DNA of 64,000 nucleotides, taken from assembly GCA_965217685.1 (NCBI GenBank), contig CBDCIZ010000003.1, forward strand, positions 2,666,001-2,730,000, given 5' to 3'. Positions 25,099-33,757 of the stretch are shown here, piece by piece; the stretch's first letter is position 1, and every line of letters begins with the position of its first letter. The position numbers were made by a program, and so were the translations under genes. This stretch comes from Aurantimonas sp965217685. Its GTDB lineage: Bacteria > Pseudomonadota > Alphaproteobacteria > Rhizobiales > Rhizobiaceae. The notes beneath the pieces are model-generated. The model was not told the origin of the DNA and searched no databases. It saw only the letters and a list, made by a program, of their open reading frames with translations.

Positions 25099-28000
25099 AT
25101 GTCTCACGCTGCCGCGATGCCTGAACCCTTTTCCGCGCCGTTCGCGCCGGACGACAGCGCTGCGGTCGCCGCGCTCTACTCGGCTGCTGAAAGCTGGACC
25201 CATGACGAGGGCGCGGTCGATGCACGGGCAAAAAAGCTGGTCGAGGGCATTCGCGGCGCGTCGGGCGGCATCGGCGGCGTCGAAGATTTTTTGCGCGAAT
25301 TCGGGCTGTCCTCACGCGAGGGTCTTGCGCTGATGATCCTCGCCGAGGCGCTGCTGCGCGTGCCCGACGCCAAGACCCAAGACAAGCTGATCGAGGACAA
25401 GATCGGCGCCGGCGACTGGGCCCATCACGAGGGCGATGAGGATCGCATGCTCACCGCCGCCTCGGCCTGGGCACTTGGCGTCTCGGCCCGCATCATCCGC
25501 CCCGGCGAAACGCCCGAGGGCGTCCTCGGTTCTCTCGTCAAGCGCGTCGGCGCGCCGGCGGTGCGCACGGCGACGCGGCAGGCTATGCGGTTTCTTGGCC
25601 GGCATTTCGTCCTTGGCGAGACGATCGCGGACGCCCTCGACCGGGCCCGCGCCTACGAGAAGAAGGGCTATCGTCACTCCTACGACATGCTGGGCGAGGG
25701 CGCCCGGACTGCGGCAGATGCCAAGCGCTATTTCAAGTCCTATGCCGATGCGATCACCGCCATCGGCCGCAAAGCCGGCAACCAGCCGCTGCCGGACCGA
25801 CCGGGAATTTCTGTCAAGCTTTCGGCACTGCATCCGCGCTACGTGCCGACCAACCGCGAGGCGGTGCTGAAGGAACTCGTCCCGCAGGTTCTCGAGCTGG
25901 CGCGGATGGCCAGGAGCTACGATCTCAACCTGACGATCGACGCGGAAGAGGCCGATCGCCTTGAACTGTCCCTGGATGTCATTGACGCGGTGGTGAAGAC
26001 CTTCGACTTCGACGGCTGGACCGGCTTCGGCCTCGCCATTCAGGCCTATCAGAAGCGCACGCTGGCGGTGATCGAACATGTCGATGCCTTGGCCGAGGCG
26101 GCCGACATTCGCATGATGGTGCGCCTCGTCAAGGGTGCGTATTGGGACACCGAGGTCAAGCACGCCCAGGAAAAAGGCCTTGCCGGCTATCCGGTCTTCA
26201 CCCGCAAGCCGGCGACCGACCTCAACTATCTGGTCGCCGCGCGGGCGCTGCTCGACCGGCGAGCGCGGCTTTATCCGCAGTTCGCAACTCACAACGCGAT
26301 CACGGTCGCGACCATCCTCGAAATGGCCGGCGACAAGCCATCGGGTTTCGAGTTCCAGCGCCTGCACGGCATGGGCGAGGCGCTTTACGAGACCCTGCGC
26401 AAAGGCTTCAAAGATCCCGTCGCCTGCCGTATCTATGCGCCGGTCGGCGGTTATCGCGATCTTCTCGCCTATCTCGTGCGGCGGCTTCTGGAAAACGGCG
26501 CCAACTCCTCCTTCGTCGCGATGGTCGGGGATGAGGACATTCCGGTCGAGCGCCTCCTGGAGCGGCCGCGCGACGCACTTGCCAAGGGCCCGGCGCGGCA
26601 CCCGAAGATCGGCCTGCCGGCACAGCTTTTCGCCCCGCGCAAGAACTCGTCCGGCGTCGAGTTCGGCGACCGCAAGGCGCTGGATCGCTTCGTGAAGGAG
26701 CGCGAGAGCGCACAGGTGAAATCCGTCGAGGCCCGTTGCGGCTTTCCGAAGGCATCCGTGAAGGTGGCGCTCGACATCCGCTCGCCGATCGACGGAAGCG
26801 TTATCGGCAAGAGCCATCATCTGTCCGCCGAAGGCGCCAGGGCGCTGGTCACTGAGGCCGCGCGCCACGTGCCGGCGACCGAAAAGGTGACACCCGCCAC
26901 CCGCGCCGCACAGTTGCGCAAGGCGGCCGATCTGATGGAGGCCCGGAAGGGCGCCTTCATGGCGCTGCTTGCGTCGGAGGGTGGCAAAACCATCGATGAC
27001 GGCATCGCCGAAATCCGCGAGGCGGTCGACTTCCTGCGCTTCTACGCCGCCGAGGCCGAGCGGCTGTTCGAGCCCTCGCTGCTGCCGGGCCCGACGGGCG
27101 AAGAGAACCGCCTGCGCTATCGCTCGCGCGGTGTCGCCGTGTGCATCTCGCCCTGGAACTTTCCGTTGGCGATCTTCACCGGCCAGGTCGCCGCGGCGCT
27201 CGCCACCGGCAATGTCGTGCTGGCCAAGCCGGCCGAGCAGACGCCGCTCGTCGCCGCACTTGCCGTCGATCTCCTGCACGAGGCGGGGTTCGCCAGGACC
27301 GGGCTCTATCTCGCGCCGGGCGACGGCGAAGCGGGCGCAGCGCTGGTCTCGCACGACAGGACCGCCGTCGTCGCTTTCACCGGCTCGACCGAGACGGCCT
27401 TCGCCATCAACCGGTCGCTCGCCGCGCGCAATGCGCCGATTGCGCCGCTGATCGCCGAGACCGGCGGCATCAACGCGCTGATCGTCGATGCGACGGCGTT
27501 GCCCGAGCAGGTTGCAGACGACGTCGTCATGTCGGCTTTCCGCTCGGCCGGTCAGCGCTGCTCGGCGCTGCGACTGCTCTACGTGCAGGAGGACGTCGCC
27601 GACAAGATGATCGAGATGATCGCGGGCGCCGCGGCCGAACTCGCCGTAGGCGATCCACATTTGATTGCCACCGACATCGGTCCGGTCATCGACGCCGATC
27701 AGCACCATATGCTGAGCGAGCATGTCGCACGCATGAAAAAGAGCCAGACGCTGAAATTCGAGGGCCGCCTCGACGCGTCGTTGCCGAAGGACGGCCACTG
27801 GTTCGCCCCTCACATCGTCGAACTCGACAGGCCCGAGAGCCTCGACCGCGAGGTGTTCGGGCCGATCCTCCATGTGGTGCGCTGGAAGGCCGGCGAGCTG
27901 GACAAGGTCTGCGAGGCGATCGAGACAACCGGCTTCGGCCTGACGCTCGGCATCCACAGCCGCATCGACGACGTGGTCAGCCAGGTCACCGACCGGATGA

Positions 28001-28200
28001 CCGCCGGCAACGTCTACGTCAACCGCAACATCATCGGGGCGATCGTCGGCTCGCAGCCCTTCGGCGGCTCCGGCCTGTCGGGCACGGGCCCCAAGGCGGG
28101 CGGGCCGAATTACGTAATGCGCTTCGCCCGCGAGCAGGTGGTCTCGATCAACACGGCGGCCGCCGGCGGCAATGCCAGTTTGATTGCCATGGAATCGTAG
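25099..28200 (+). CDS. putA: Bifunctional proline dehydrogenase / L-glutamate gamma-semialdehyde dehydrogenase
   Basis: 1033 residues from the ATG at 25099 with GGGAGC upstream. The N-terminal FAD-binding proline dehydrogenase barrel covers about 80-490 (ISVKLSALHPRY, MVRLVKGAYWD, FATHNAITVA, and the substrate-binding RRLLEN). The aldehyde dehydrogenase half (about 550-1020) has CISPWNFPLAIF, AFTGSTETA and the catalytic Cys in SAGQRCSALR. It oxidises proline to glutamate with channelling of the intermediate. There is no N-terminal ribbon-helix-helix, so it is not self-regulating; a PutR-type regulator is expected, but the local one is truncated. Confidence 0.95.
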   Translation: MSHAAAMPEPFSAPFAPDDSAAVAALYSAAESWTHDEGAVDARAKKLVEGIRGASGGIGGVEDFLREFGLSSREGLALMILAEALLRVPDAKTQDKLIEDKIGAGDWAHHEGDEDRMLTAASAWALGVSARIIRPGETPEGVLGSLVKRVGAPAVRTATRQAMRFLGRHFVLGETIADALDRARAYEKKGYRHSYDMLGEGARTAADAKRYFKSYADAITAIGRKAGNQPLPDRPGISVKLSALHPRYVPTNREAVLKELVPQVLELARMARSYDLNLTIDAEEADRLELSLDVIDAVVKTFDFDGWTGFGLAIQAYQKRTLAVIEHVDALAEAADIRMMVRLVKGAYWDTEVKHAQEKGLAGYPVFTRKPATDLNYLVAARALLDRRARLYPQFATHNAITVATILEMAGDKPSGFEFQRLHGMGEALYETLRKGFKDPVACRIYAPVGGYRDLLAYLVRRLLENGANSSFVAMVGDEDIPVERLLERPRDALAKGPARHPKIGLPAQLFAPRKNSSGVEFGDRKALDRFVKERESAQVKSVEARCGFPKASVKVALDIRSPIDGSVIGKSHHLSAEGARALVTEAARHVPATEKVTPATRAAQLRKAADLMEARKGAFMALLASEGGKTIDDGIAEIREAVDFLRFYAAEAERLFEPSLLPGPTGEENRLRYRSRGVAVCISPWNFPLAIFTGQVAAALATGNVVLAKPAEQTPLVAALAVDLLHEAGFARTGLYLAPGDGEAGAALVSHDRTAVVAFTGSTETAFAINRSLAARNAPIAPLIAETGGINALIVDATALPEQVADDVVMSAFRSAGQRCSALRLLYVQEDVADKMIEMIAGAAAELAVGDPHLIATDIGPVIDADQHHMLSEHVARMKKSQTLKFEGRLDASLPKDGHWFAPHIVELDRPESLDREVFGPILHVVRWKAGELDKVCEAIETTGFGLTLGIHSRIDDVVSQVTDRMTAGNVYVNRNIIGAIVGSQPFGGSGLSGTGPKAGGPNYVMRFAREQVVSINTAAAGGNASLIAMES

Positions 28201-28215
28201 CAAACGGGTAACAGG

Positions 28216-28259
28216 TCTTTTCCGCAACCTGGGTTATAGTTTTGATGTTGCGGAAAAGA
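28216..28259. repeat. 13-bp perfect inverted repeat after putA
   Basis: TCTTTTCCGCAAC and GTTGCGGAAAAGA flank an 18-base spacer, 16 bases past the putA stop. No U-tract follows on the plus strand, so it may be an mRNA-stabilising structure or a weak terminator. Confidence 0.6.
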
Positions 28260-28370
28260 TCGCGATAAGGCCCGACGGTTTCCTCCCAGCCGAACGGTCC
28301 GGATCTTCTCCAGCGCTCCAGTCGACATGCGGCGTTTTTCCTCCCACCGCTGCATGAGCCGACCTTATGA

Positions 28371-28406
28371 GAAAAAGCCCGGCGCCCTTTGCGTTCGGGC
28401 TTTTTC
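28371..28406. terminator. Bidirectional Rho-independent terminator
   Basis: A 10-bp stem GAAAAAGCCC / GGGCTTTTTC with a 16-base loop lies between convergent putA and the ferredoxin reductase gene; the A and T tracts in the arms supply a U-tract in both directions. Confidence 0.85.
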
Positions 28407-28446
28407 TTCGTCTGTGGTCCGGATTTGGGGGCGGCCTTTCGCCGGC

Positions 28447-29679
28447 TCAGCCGGCCTCCATCAGCGTCGCAATATGCGCCTTGAGGTCGAAGCTCTCGGC
28501 GGCCACTTCCGCCCTGGCGAGAGTCAGGTCGTTGACGAGGATGCGGCGGCCGAGCATGTGCTCGCCGGGCCGGTTCACCGTCTCGATGCCGAGAAGCTTC
28601 TCGCCCTTGAAGCAATAGGCGATGAGCTTTCCCTCTTCGGGGCGCGCCACCACCACATGGTCCGCCCCCGCCGTCAGCCCGACGATCTGCAGCTTGAAGG
28701 GACCCTGGTCGCTCCAGAACCAGGGCACGCTGTCATAAGGCCCCGACCCGCCCATGATCCGCGCGGCGACGCATTTCGCCTGGTCGATGGCGTTCTGCAC
28801 CGATTCGAGCCGCACGCGGTCGTCGGCGAAGCGGCTCTCGAAGGCGGCGCAATCGCCGATGGCGAAAATGGACGGATCGCTGGTCGTCATGAAGCCGTCG
28901 ACGAGAACGCCGTTCGCGGTCTCCAAGGCCGCGGCGCGGGCCAATTCGTCGTCGGGCAGCACGCCGGCGGCGATCAGCACGAGATCGGCGGCGATCTCCT
29001 CGCCGCCCGCGACACGGATGCCGGTGACGGCCGCATCGCCGAGGATCGCCTCCAGCGGCGTCGACAGGCGGACATCCGAGCCCATCGCCCTGTGCGCTTC
29101 GAGAAAGAAGGCCGCGATGTCGGCGGATACCGTGCGGCCCATCACCCGGCCGGCGGCCTCGACGACAGTGACGTCCTTGCCGAGGCTGCGGGCCGAAGCC
29201 GCGACCTCCAGCCCGATGAAGCCGGCGCCGACGATCGCGATGCGGGTCGCGCCCGCCAGCGCCGCCCGCAGCGCCTCGGCATCGTCGACACCGCGCAGCT
29301 GGTGGACACCGGGCAGGTGGGCGCCCGTGACGGGCAGTACGCGGTTCCGTGCACCGGTCGCAAGAACCAGATGGCCGTAGTCGAGCCGCTCGCCGGTGTT
29401 CAGCGTCACCGTCTTGGCGGCGCGGTCGATGGCCTCGACGGAGGCACCGAACCGAACATCGATGGCGTTTTTCTCGAAAAAGCTCTGCGGCTTGAGGATC
29501 AGGCTGTCGAAGCTTTTGTCGTCCTTGATATAGGTCTTCGACAGAGGCGGGCGCTGGTAGGGCAGGCGGTCTTCCGCCGAAACCAGCGTGATCGTGCCCG
29601 CAAAGCCGGCCTGCCTGAGGCTAGAGGCGCATTGGAAGCCGGCTTGGCCACCGCCGGCGATGACGACCGGTGCGCTCAT
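28447..29679 (-). CDS. FAD-dependent NAD(P)H ferredoxin/rubredoxin reductase
   Basis: 410 residues from the ATG at 29679. The first dinucleotide fold VIAGGGQAGFQCA (FAD) is at the N-terminus, the second IAIVGAGFIGLEVA (NAD) near residue 150, and the FAD motif IFAIGDCAAF near 290; RPPLSKTYIK is typical of the oxygenase-coupled reductase group (BphA4/rubredoxin reductase type). It passes electrons from NADH to a ferredoxin or rubredoxin. No partner ferredoxin or oxygenase gene is next to it, so the acceptor is unknown. Convergent with putA. Confidence 0.9.
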   Translation of the reverse strand: MSAPVVIAGGGQAGFQCASSLRQAGFAGTITLVSAEDRLPYQRPPLSKTYIKDDKSFDSLILKPQSFFEKNAIDVRFGASVEAIDRAAKTVTLNTGERLDYGHLVLATGARNRVLPVTGAHLPGVHQLRGVDDAEALRAALAGATRIAIVGAGFIGLEVAASARSLGKDVTVVEAAGRVMGRTVSADIAAFFLEAHRAMGSDVRLSTPLEAILGDAAVTGIRVAGGEEIAADLVLIAAGVLPDDELARAAALETANGVLVDGFMTTSDPSIFAIGDCAAFESRFADDRVRLESVQNAIDQAKCVAARIMGGSGPYDSVPWFWSDQGPFKLQIVGLTAGADHVVVARPEEGKLIAYCFKGEKLLGIETVNRPGEHMLGRRILVNDLTLARAEVAAESFDLKAHIATLMEAG

Positions 29680-29979
29680 GACCACAGGCTCCGCAAGCCG
29701 GCGCCCGGTGCGCTTTCTGAATTTCGCGTGCCGGCGGCACAGGGCGGCATTCCGGCCGTTGACCCGATGCCGCGCATCTGCGCGTTGGCGCTGGAAACTC
29801 TCGTCATCCGATCCGGCTCCCTTCGTTCTGCAGCGGTCTTCTCGCATGGCGGGCACGGCCGACGAAACCCCACGGTCCCGCTCGGGCCTTGCGCGCCGCA
29901 TCATTCATCCCGTTGGCAGATCGCGCCGCTTTTGCCTATGGTCGCGCGCCGACCAAGAAGAGCCCGGAGGAAAGCGCCC
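29680..29979. other. Divergent intergenic region
   Basis: 300 bases between the leftward reductase gene and rightward fhs. It must carry both promoters. I see no riboswitch-like structure, palindrome or small gene I can support. Confidence 0.4.
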
Positions 29980-31659
29980 ATGGCCGACGTCAAGTCCGAT
30001 ATCGAAATCGCCCGTGCGGCGAACAAGAAGCCGATCCGCGAGATCGCAGCCAGGCTGGATATCGCGGAGGCCGATATCGTGCCCTACGGCCACGACAAGG
30101 CGAAGATTTCCGCCGCATTCATCCGGTCGCTGGCAGGGCGGCCTGACGGCAAGCTGATCCTGGTGACGGCGATCAACCCGACCCCGGCCGGCGAGGGCAA
30201 GACGACGACGACGGTCGGCCTCGGTGACGGGCTCAATGCCATCGGCAAGCGCGCTGCGATCTGCATCCGAGAGGCCTCGCTCGGCCCCTGCTTCGGCGTC
30301 AAGGGCGGGGCGGCCGGCGGCGGATATGCGCAGGTCGTGCCGATGGAGGACATGAACCTTCATTTCACCGGCGATTTCCACGCCATCACCACCGCACACA
30401 ATCTGCTCGCGGCGATGATCGACAACCACATCTACTGGGGCAATGCGCTTCAGATCGATTCTCGCCGCGTCACCTGGCGCCGGGTGCTCGACATGAACGA
30501 CCGCGCGCTCCGCCAGATCGCCGGCCCGCTCGGGGGTGTCGCGAACGGTTTCACGCGCGAAACCGGCTTCGATATCACTGTCGCCTCGGAAGTGATGGCG
30601 ATTCTCTGCCTTTCGACGGATCTGAAGGACCTCGAACGCCGGCTCGGCAAGATCGTCGTCGGCACCACCTTCGAAAGGCAGCCGATCACCGCTCGCGATC
30701 TGAAGGCCGATGGTGCGATGGCGGTGCTCCTGAAGGACGCGCTTCTGCCGAACCTCGTCCAGACACTGGAGAACAACCCGGCCTTCGTCCATGGCGGCCC
30801 CTTCGCCAACATCGCCCATGGCTGCAATTCGGTGGTCGCGACGACGACGGCGCTGAAGCTTGCCGACTACGTCGTCACCGAGGCCGGCTTTGGTGCCGAT
30901 CTCGGGGCCGAAAAATTCTTCGACATCAAATGCCGCAAGGCCGGGCTGAAGCCGTCTGCCAGCGTCATCGTCGCGACCGTCAAGGCGTTAAAGATGAACG
31001 GCGGCGTCGCCAAGGAGAATCTGAAGGCCGAGGACGTCGAGGCGGTCGCCAAGGGCTGCGCCAATCTCGGCCGGCACGTGGAGAACGTGAAGAGCTTCGG
31101 CGTTCCGGTGGTCGTGGCGATCAACCATTTCCTCGGCGACACCGACGCAGAGGTCGCGGCGATCTGCGACTATGTGGGTCAGCAAGGCGTCGAGGCGGTG
31201 GTCTGCAAGCACTGGGCCGACGGTTCGGCCGGCATCATCGATCTTGCGACAAAGGTCGTGGCACTCGCCGATGGCGGCACAGCCGATTTCAAGCCGATCT
31301 ACCCGGACGAAATGGGCCTCTTCGAGAAGATCGAGACGGTGGTCTCCAGGATCTATCGCGGCCGCGGCGTCACCGCCGACAAATCGGTGCGCGATCAGCT
31401 CGCGGCATGGGAAGAGGCCGGCTACGGTACGCTGCCGATCTGCATCGCCAAGACGCAATATTCCTTCACCACCGACCCGACCCTGCGCGGGGCGCCAGAG
31501 GGTCACATCGTGCATGTCCGTGAAGTGCGTCTGTCGGCCGGCGCCGGCTTCGTCGTCGTCATCTGCGGCGAGGTCATGACCATGCCGGGCCTGCCGTCGA
31601 AGCCGGCCGCGGAGGTCATCCGGCTCAATGCGGCAGGGGAGATCGAGGGCTTGTTCTGA
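29980..31659 (+). CDS. fhs: Formate--tetrahydrofolate ligase
   Basis: 559 residues, the standard length. The start has a strong CGGAGGAAAG site. The ATP-binding loop is PTPAGEGKTTTTVGLGDGL (about 65-83); CFGVKGGAAGGGYAQVVPME and HGGPFANIAHGCNS are family blocks, and LPICIAKTQYSFTTDP is near the C-terminus. It makes 10-formyl-THF from formate, ATP and THF, feeding one-carbon metabolism and formate assimilation. It stands alone, convergent with the glucan biosynthesis gene 38 bases downstream. Confidence 0.96.
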   Translation: MADVKSDIEIARAANKKPIREIAARLDIAEADIVPYGHDKAKISAAFIRSLAGRPDGKLILVTAINPTPAGEGKTTTTVGLGDGLNAIGKRAAICIREASLGPCFGVKGGAAGGGYAQVVPMEDMNLHFTGDFHAITTAHNLLAAMIDNHIYWGNALQIDSRRVTWRRVLDMNDRALRQIAGPLGGVANGFTRETGFDITVASEVMAILCLSTDLKDLERRLGKIVVGTTFERQPITARDLKADGAMAVLLKDALLPNLVQTLENNPAFVHGGPFANIAHGCNSVVATTTALKLADYVVTEAGFGADLGAEKFFDIKCRKAGLKPSASVIVATVKALKMNGGVAKENLKAEDVEAVAKGCANLGRHVENVKSFGVPVVVAINHFLGDTDAEVAAICDYVGQQGVEAVVCKHWADGSAGIIDLATKVVALADGGTADFKPIYPDEMGLFEKIETVVSRIYRGRGVTADKSVRDQLAAWEEAGYGTLPICIAKTQYSFTTDPTLRGAPEGHIVHVREVRLSAGAGFVVVICGEVMTMPGLPSKPAAEVIRLNAAGEIEGLF

Positions 31660-31697
31660 CGCCGGACCGGTCGGCTTTCGACAGGCCGGCCGCCGGC

Positions 31698-33263
31698 TCA
31701 AGAATTCCCGTCGGCCTTCGGGAAATACTGGTAGAGCCAGGTTTCGGTCAACACGTCATCGCCGCGCTTCAGATAACAGCGCAACTCAACCGGCTCGCGG
31801 TCATTCGCCGTGATATCGAAGGTCGTGCGCCAAGCGGTGTCGACCTTCACGGAATAGGCGTTGACCAGCGAAATCTCGCCGCGCGAGGCCGAGACCACCG
31901 CTTCGACGCCCTCGGCATCGCGGGGAAGCGTCGCCAGCGTGCCGCCGTCGAAATCGATGACGAATTTCATCGTGTTCTTCGGCCGGTTCTTGCCGACGAT
32001 GCCGCCGCGGCCGAGCCGGGTGGCGGTGACGATGCCCACTTCGGGCGGGGTCGGCTGGTCCTTCGCCCAGGTCAGGCGATAGGCGACGGCGATCTCCTGG
32101 CCCTTTTCAAACGGTCCTTCGCCGACCCAATACGCGACGATGTTGTCATTGGTCTCCTCGTCGGTCGGGATTTCGACGAGTTGCACCGCGCCCCGTCCCC
32201 AGTCGCCTTTCGGCTCGACCCAGACGCTCGGGCGTCTGTCGTAGAAGACGCCGTCGTCCTGGTAGTGGTCGAAGTTCCGGTCGCGCTGCAAAAGGCCGAA
32301 ACTCTTTGGCGTCATGCCGGAAAAACTCGACGTCATTACACGTGCCGGGTCGTTGAGCGGGCGCCAGATGCGCTCGCCGCTTCCGGTCCAGAGAGCAAGG
32401 CCATCGGAATCGTGGATCTCCGGGCGCCAGTCGACATGGCGCTCGCGGTCGGTCTCCGAATACCAGAACATCGAGGTCAGCGGTGCAAGGCCGACCCGTT
32501 CGATGTCGCCGCGCGCGTAGAATCGGGCACGGATGTCCATGACAACCGGACCGTCCTTGCCGACGTCCATCTCCAGGACACCGGTGATGCGCGGGCCGTC
32601 CAACAGGCAGGCGATCGTGAGGTCGTGCTCGCCGCTGCGCGAAGAGCCGATGAAGAAATCGGTGAAGCGCGGGAACTCCTCCGGCGTCGGCATCGCAACG
32701 TCGATCGCCACCGCGCGGGCCGACATGCCGTACTGGCCCTGTTCGCCGGAACTGCGGAAATAGGCGGCGCCCAGGAAGGCGAGCCAGTCGGACTCGTCCG
32801 TTTCGTTCATCACCCGGAAGCCGGCAAAGCCGATGTCGTCGGGCAGTTCTTGCGCCGGATTGCCGGCGGGCACTTCGAAGAGATTTTCCTCGTAGCGCAG
32901 CTTGCGCGAGCTGTTGCCGTCGACGACGTTGATGCCGACCGGCTCCTGGGCGTAGCGGCCGAGATGGAAGAAGCGCACCGGCGCCTTGCCGTCCGCGACT
33001 TCCAGCGTCGCCTCCGGCCGATATTTGATCTTCCAGAATGCGTCGTAGTCGATGTCGTTGAGGATCTCGCTGTCGCGGACCTTCACCGGCACGAAGGGTC
33101 GTGTCGCCAGGGCTTTCTGGCGCGCGGCCAGCGCCTCGAAGGAATAGGGCTGCGGGGGGCCGAAATGCAGGCCCTGATTGGCCGCCTCGGCGACGCCGGG
33201 AACGCGCAGGACGCCGAGGGCGGCGAGCGCCGCCATGAATTGCCGTCTGTCGATCTTGCTCAT
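31698..33263 (-). CDS. Glucan biosynthesis protein, OpgG/OpgD family, Tat-exported
   Basis: 521 residues from the ATG at 33263. The N-terminus MSKIDRRQFMAALAALGV is a twin-arginine signal, as in OpgD (OpgG uses Sec). The mature chain has family blocks: FGPPQPYSFEALAARQKALA, IKYRPEATLEV, YFRSSGEQGQYGMSARA and WVEPKGDWGRGAVQLVEIPT. It shapes periplasmic glucans, probably as a beta-glucan-modifying enzyme. No opgH glucosyltransferase gene is in the window. The family is certain; G versus D is not, although the Tat signal favours D. Confidence 0.88.
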   Translation of the reverse strand: MSKIDRRQFMAALAALGVLRVPGVAEAANQGLHFGPPQPYSFEALAARQKALATRPFVPVKVRDSEILNDIDYDAFWKIKYRPEATLEVADGKAPVRFFHLGRYAQEPVGINVVDGNSSRKLRYEENLFEVPAGNPAQELPDDIGFAGFRVMNETDESDWLAFLGAAYFRSSGEQGQYGMSARAVAIDVAMPTPEEFPRFTDFFIGSSRSGEHDLTIACLLDGPRITGVLEMDVGKDGPVVMDIRARFYARGDIERVGLAPLTSMFWYSETDRERHVDWRPEIHDSDGLALWTGSGERIWRPLNDPARVMTSSFSGMTPKSFGLLQRDRNFDHYQDDGVFYDRRPSVWVEPKGDWGRGAVQLVEIPTDEETNDNIVAYWVGEGPFEKGQEIAVAYRLTWAKDQPTPPEVGIVTATRLGRGGIVGKNRPKNTMKFVIDFDGGTLATLPRDAEGVEAVVSASRGEISLVNAYSVKVDTAWRTTFDITANDREPVELRCYLKRGDDVLTETWLYQYFPKADGNS

Positions 33264-33583
33264 GTTCGTGAGGGTCCCTTCCGTTCCGGCGCCGGACGTC
33301 TCATGGCCCGTTATGCCTTGCGGTATTGCCGCTCGGAGACAACTTCCACCCGATCCGTGCGGCGAGAATTTGGCTGTGCGGGCGGCGAGCCACAATTCGA
33401 TAGCCGGCTGCCGGTGGATTTTTGTGGCGTCTGTAATGCCGTGAGCGGTTTGAAGTCGGCGTTTGACGTGGTCTCGTGCGCGGCTTCAGAAGGAACGTTG
33501 CGAAAGCTTGGCCCAACCGCTTTTCACCGGGGTGCGGCGCCGATCCCTTGCCCTTGGATCGCGGCTCGGCTATCGATTTCATC
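33264..33583. other. Divergent intergenic region before trpL
   Basis: 320 bases between the leftward glucan biosynthesis gene and the trp leader. It should contain both promoters; no clear -35/-10 pair or palindrome was recognised. Confidence 0.4.
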
Positions 33584-33631
33584 ATGACGACGATGACGAT
33601 CCCCGCGAAGAACTGGTGGTGGGCTCGCTGA
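33584..33631 (+). CDS. trpL: trp operon leader peptide TrpL
   Basis: A 15-codon frame MTTMTIPAKNWWWAR with three consecutive Trp codons (33614-33622), the hallmark of trp attenuators; the ATG at 33593 is an in-frame alternative start. It is followed 40 bases later by a terminator hairpin and then by trpE(G). Rhizobial trpE(G) genes are known to have leader peptides ending in WWWAR, so the match is very good. Stalling at the Trp codons when Trp-tRNA is scarce should favour the antiterminator. Confidence 0.9.
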   Translation: MTTMTIPAKNWWWAR

Positions 33632-33670
33632 ACAGCGGCCGGACCGACACGCGTGTGATCGTACCCTTGA

Positions 33671-33702
33671 AGGCCGCCTCGGATCGTCCGGCGGCCTTTT
33701 TT
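33671..33702 (+). terminator. trp attenuator terminator
   Basis: Perfect 8-bp stem AGGCCGCC / GGCGGCCT with an 11-base loop and six T residues. A competing antiterminator can form between GCGGCC (33635-33640), just after the leader stop codon, and GGCCGC (33672-33677) in the left arm. Confidence 0.88.
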
Positions 33703-33757
33703 GCTATCGCGCCGGGGGGCCGGGCCCCATGACCGCCCCAAGCCACCGGAGGATCCA

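Noticed and set aside
25312..28227. Very long open frame antisense to putA
   Set aside because: It mirrors the GC-biased third positions of putA, has no start signal or domain, and its composition is Arg/Gly/His-rich as expected of antisense shadows.
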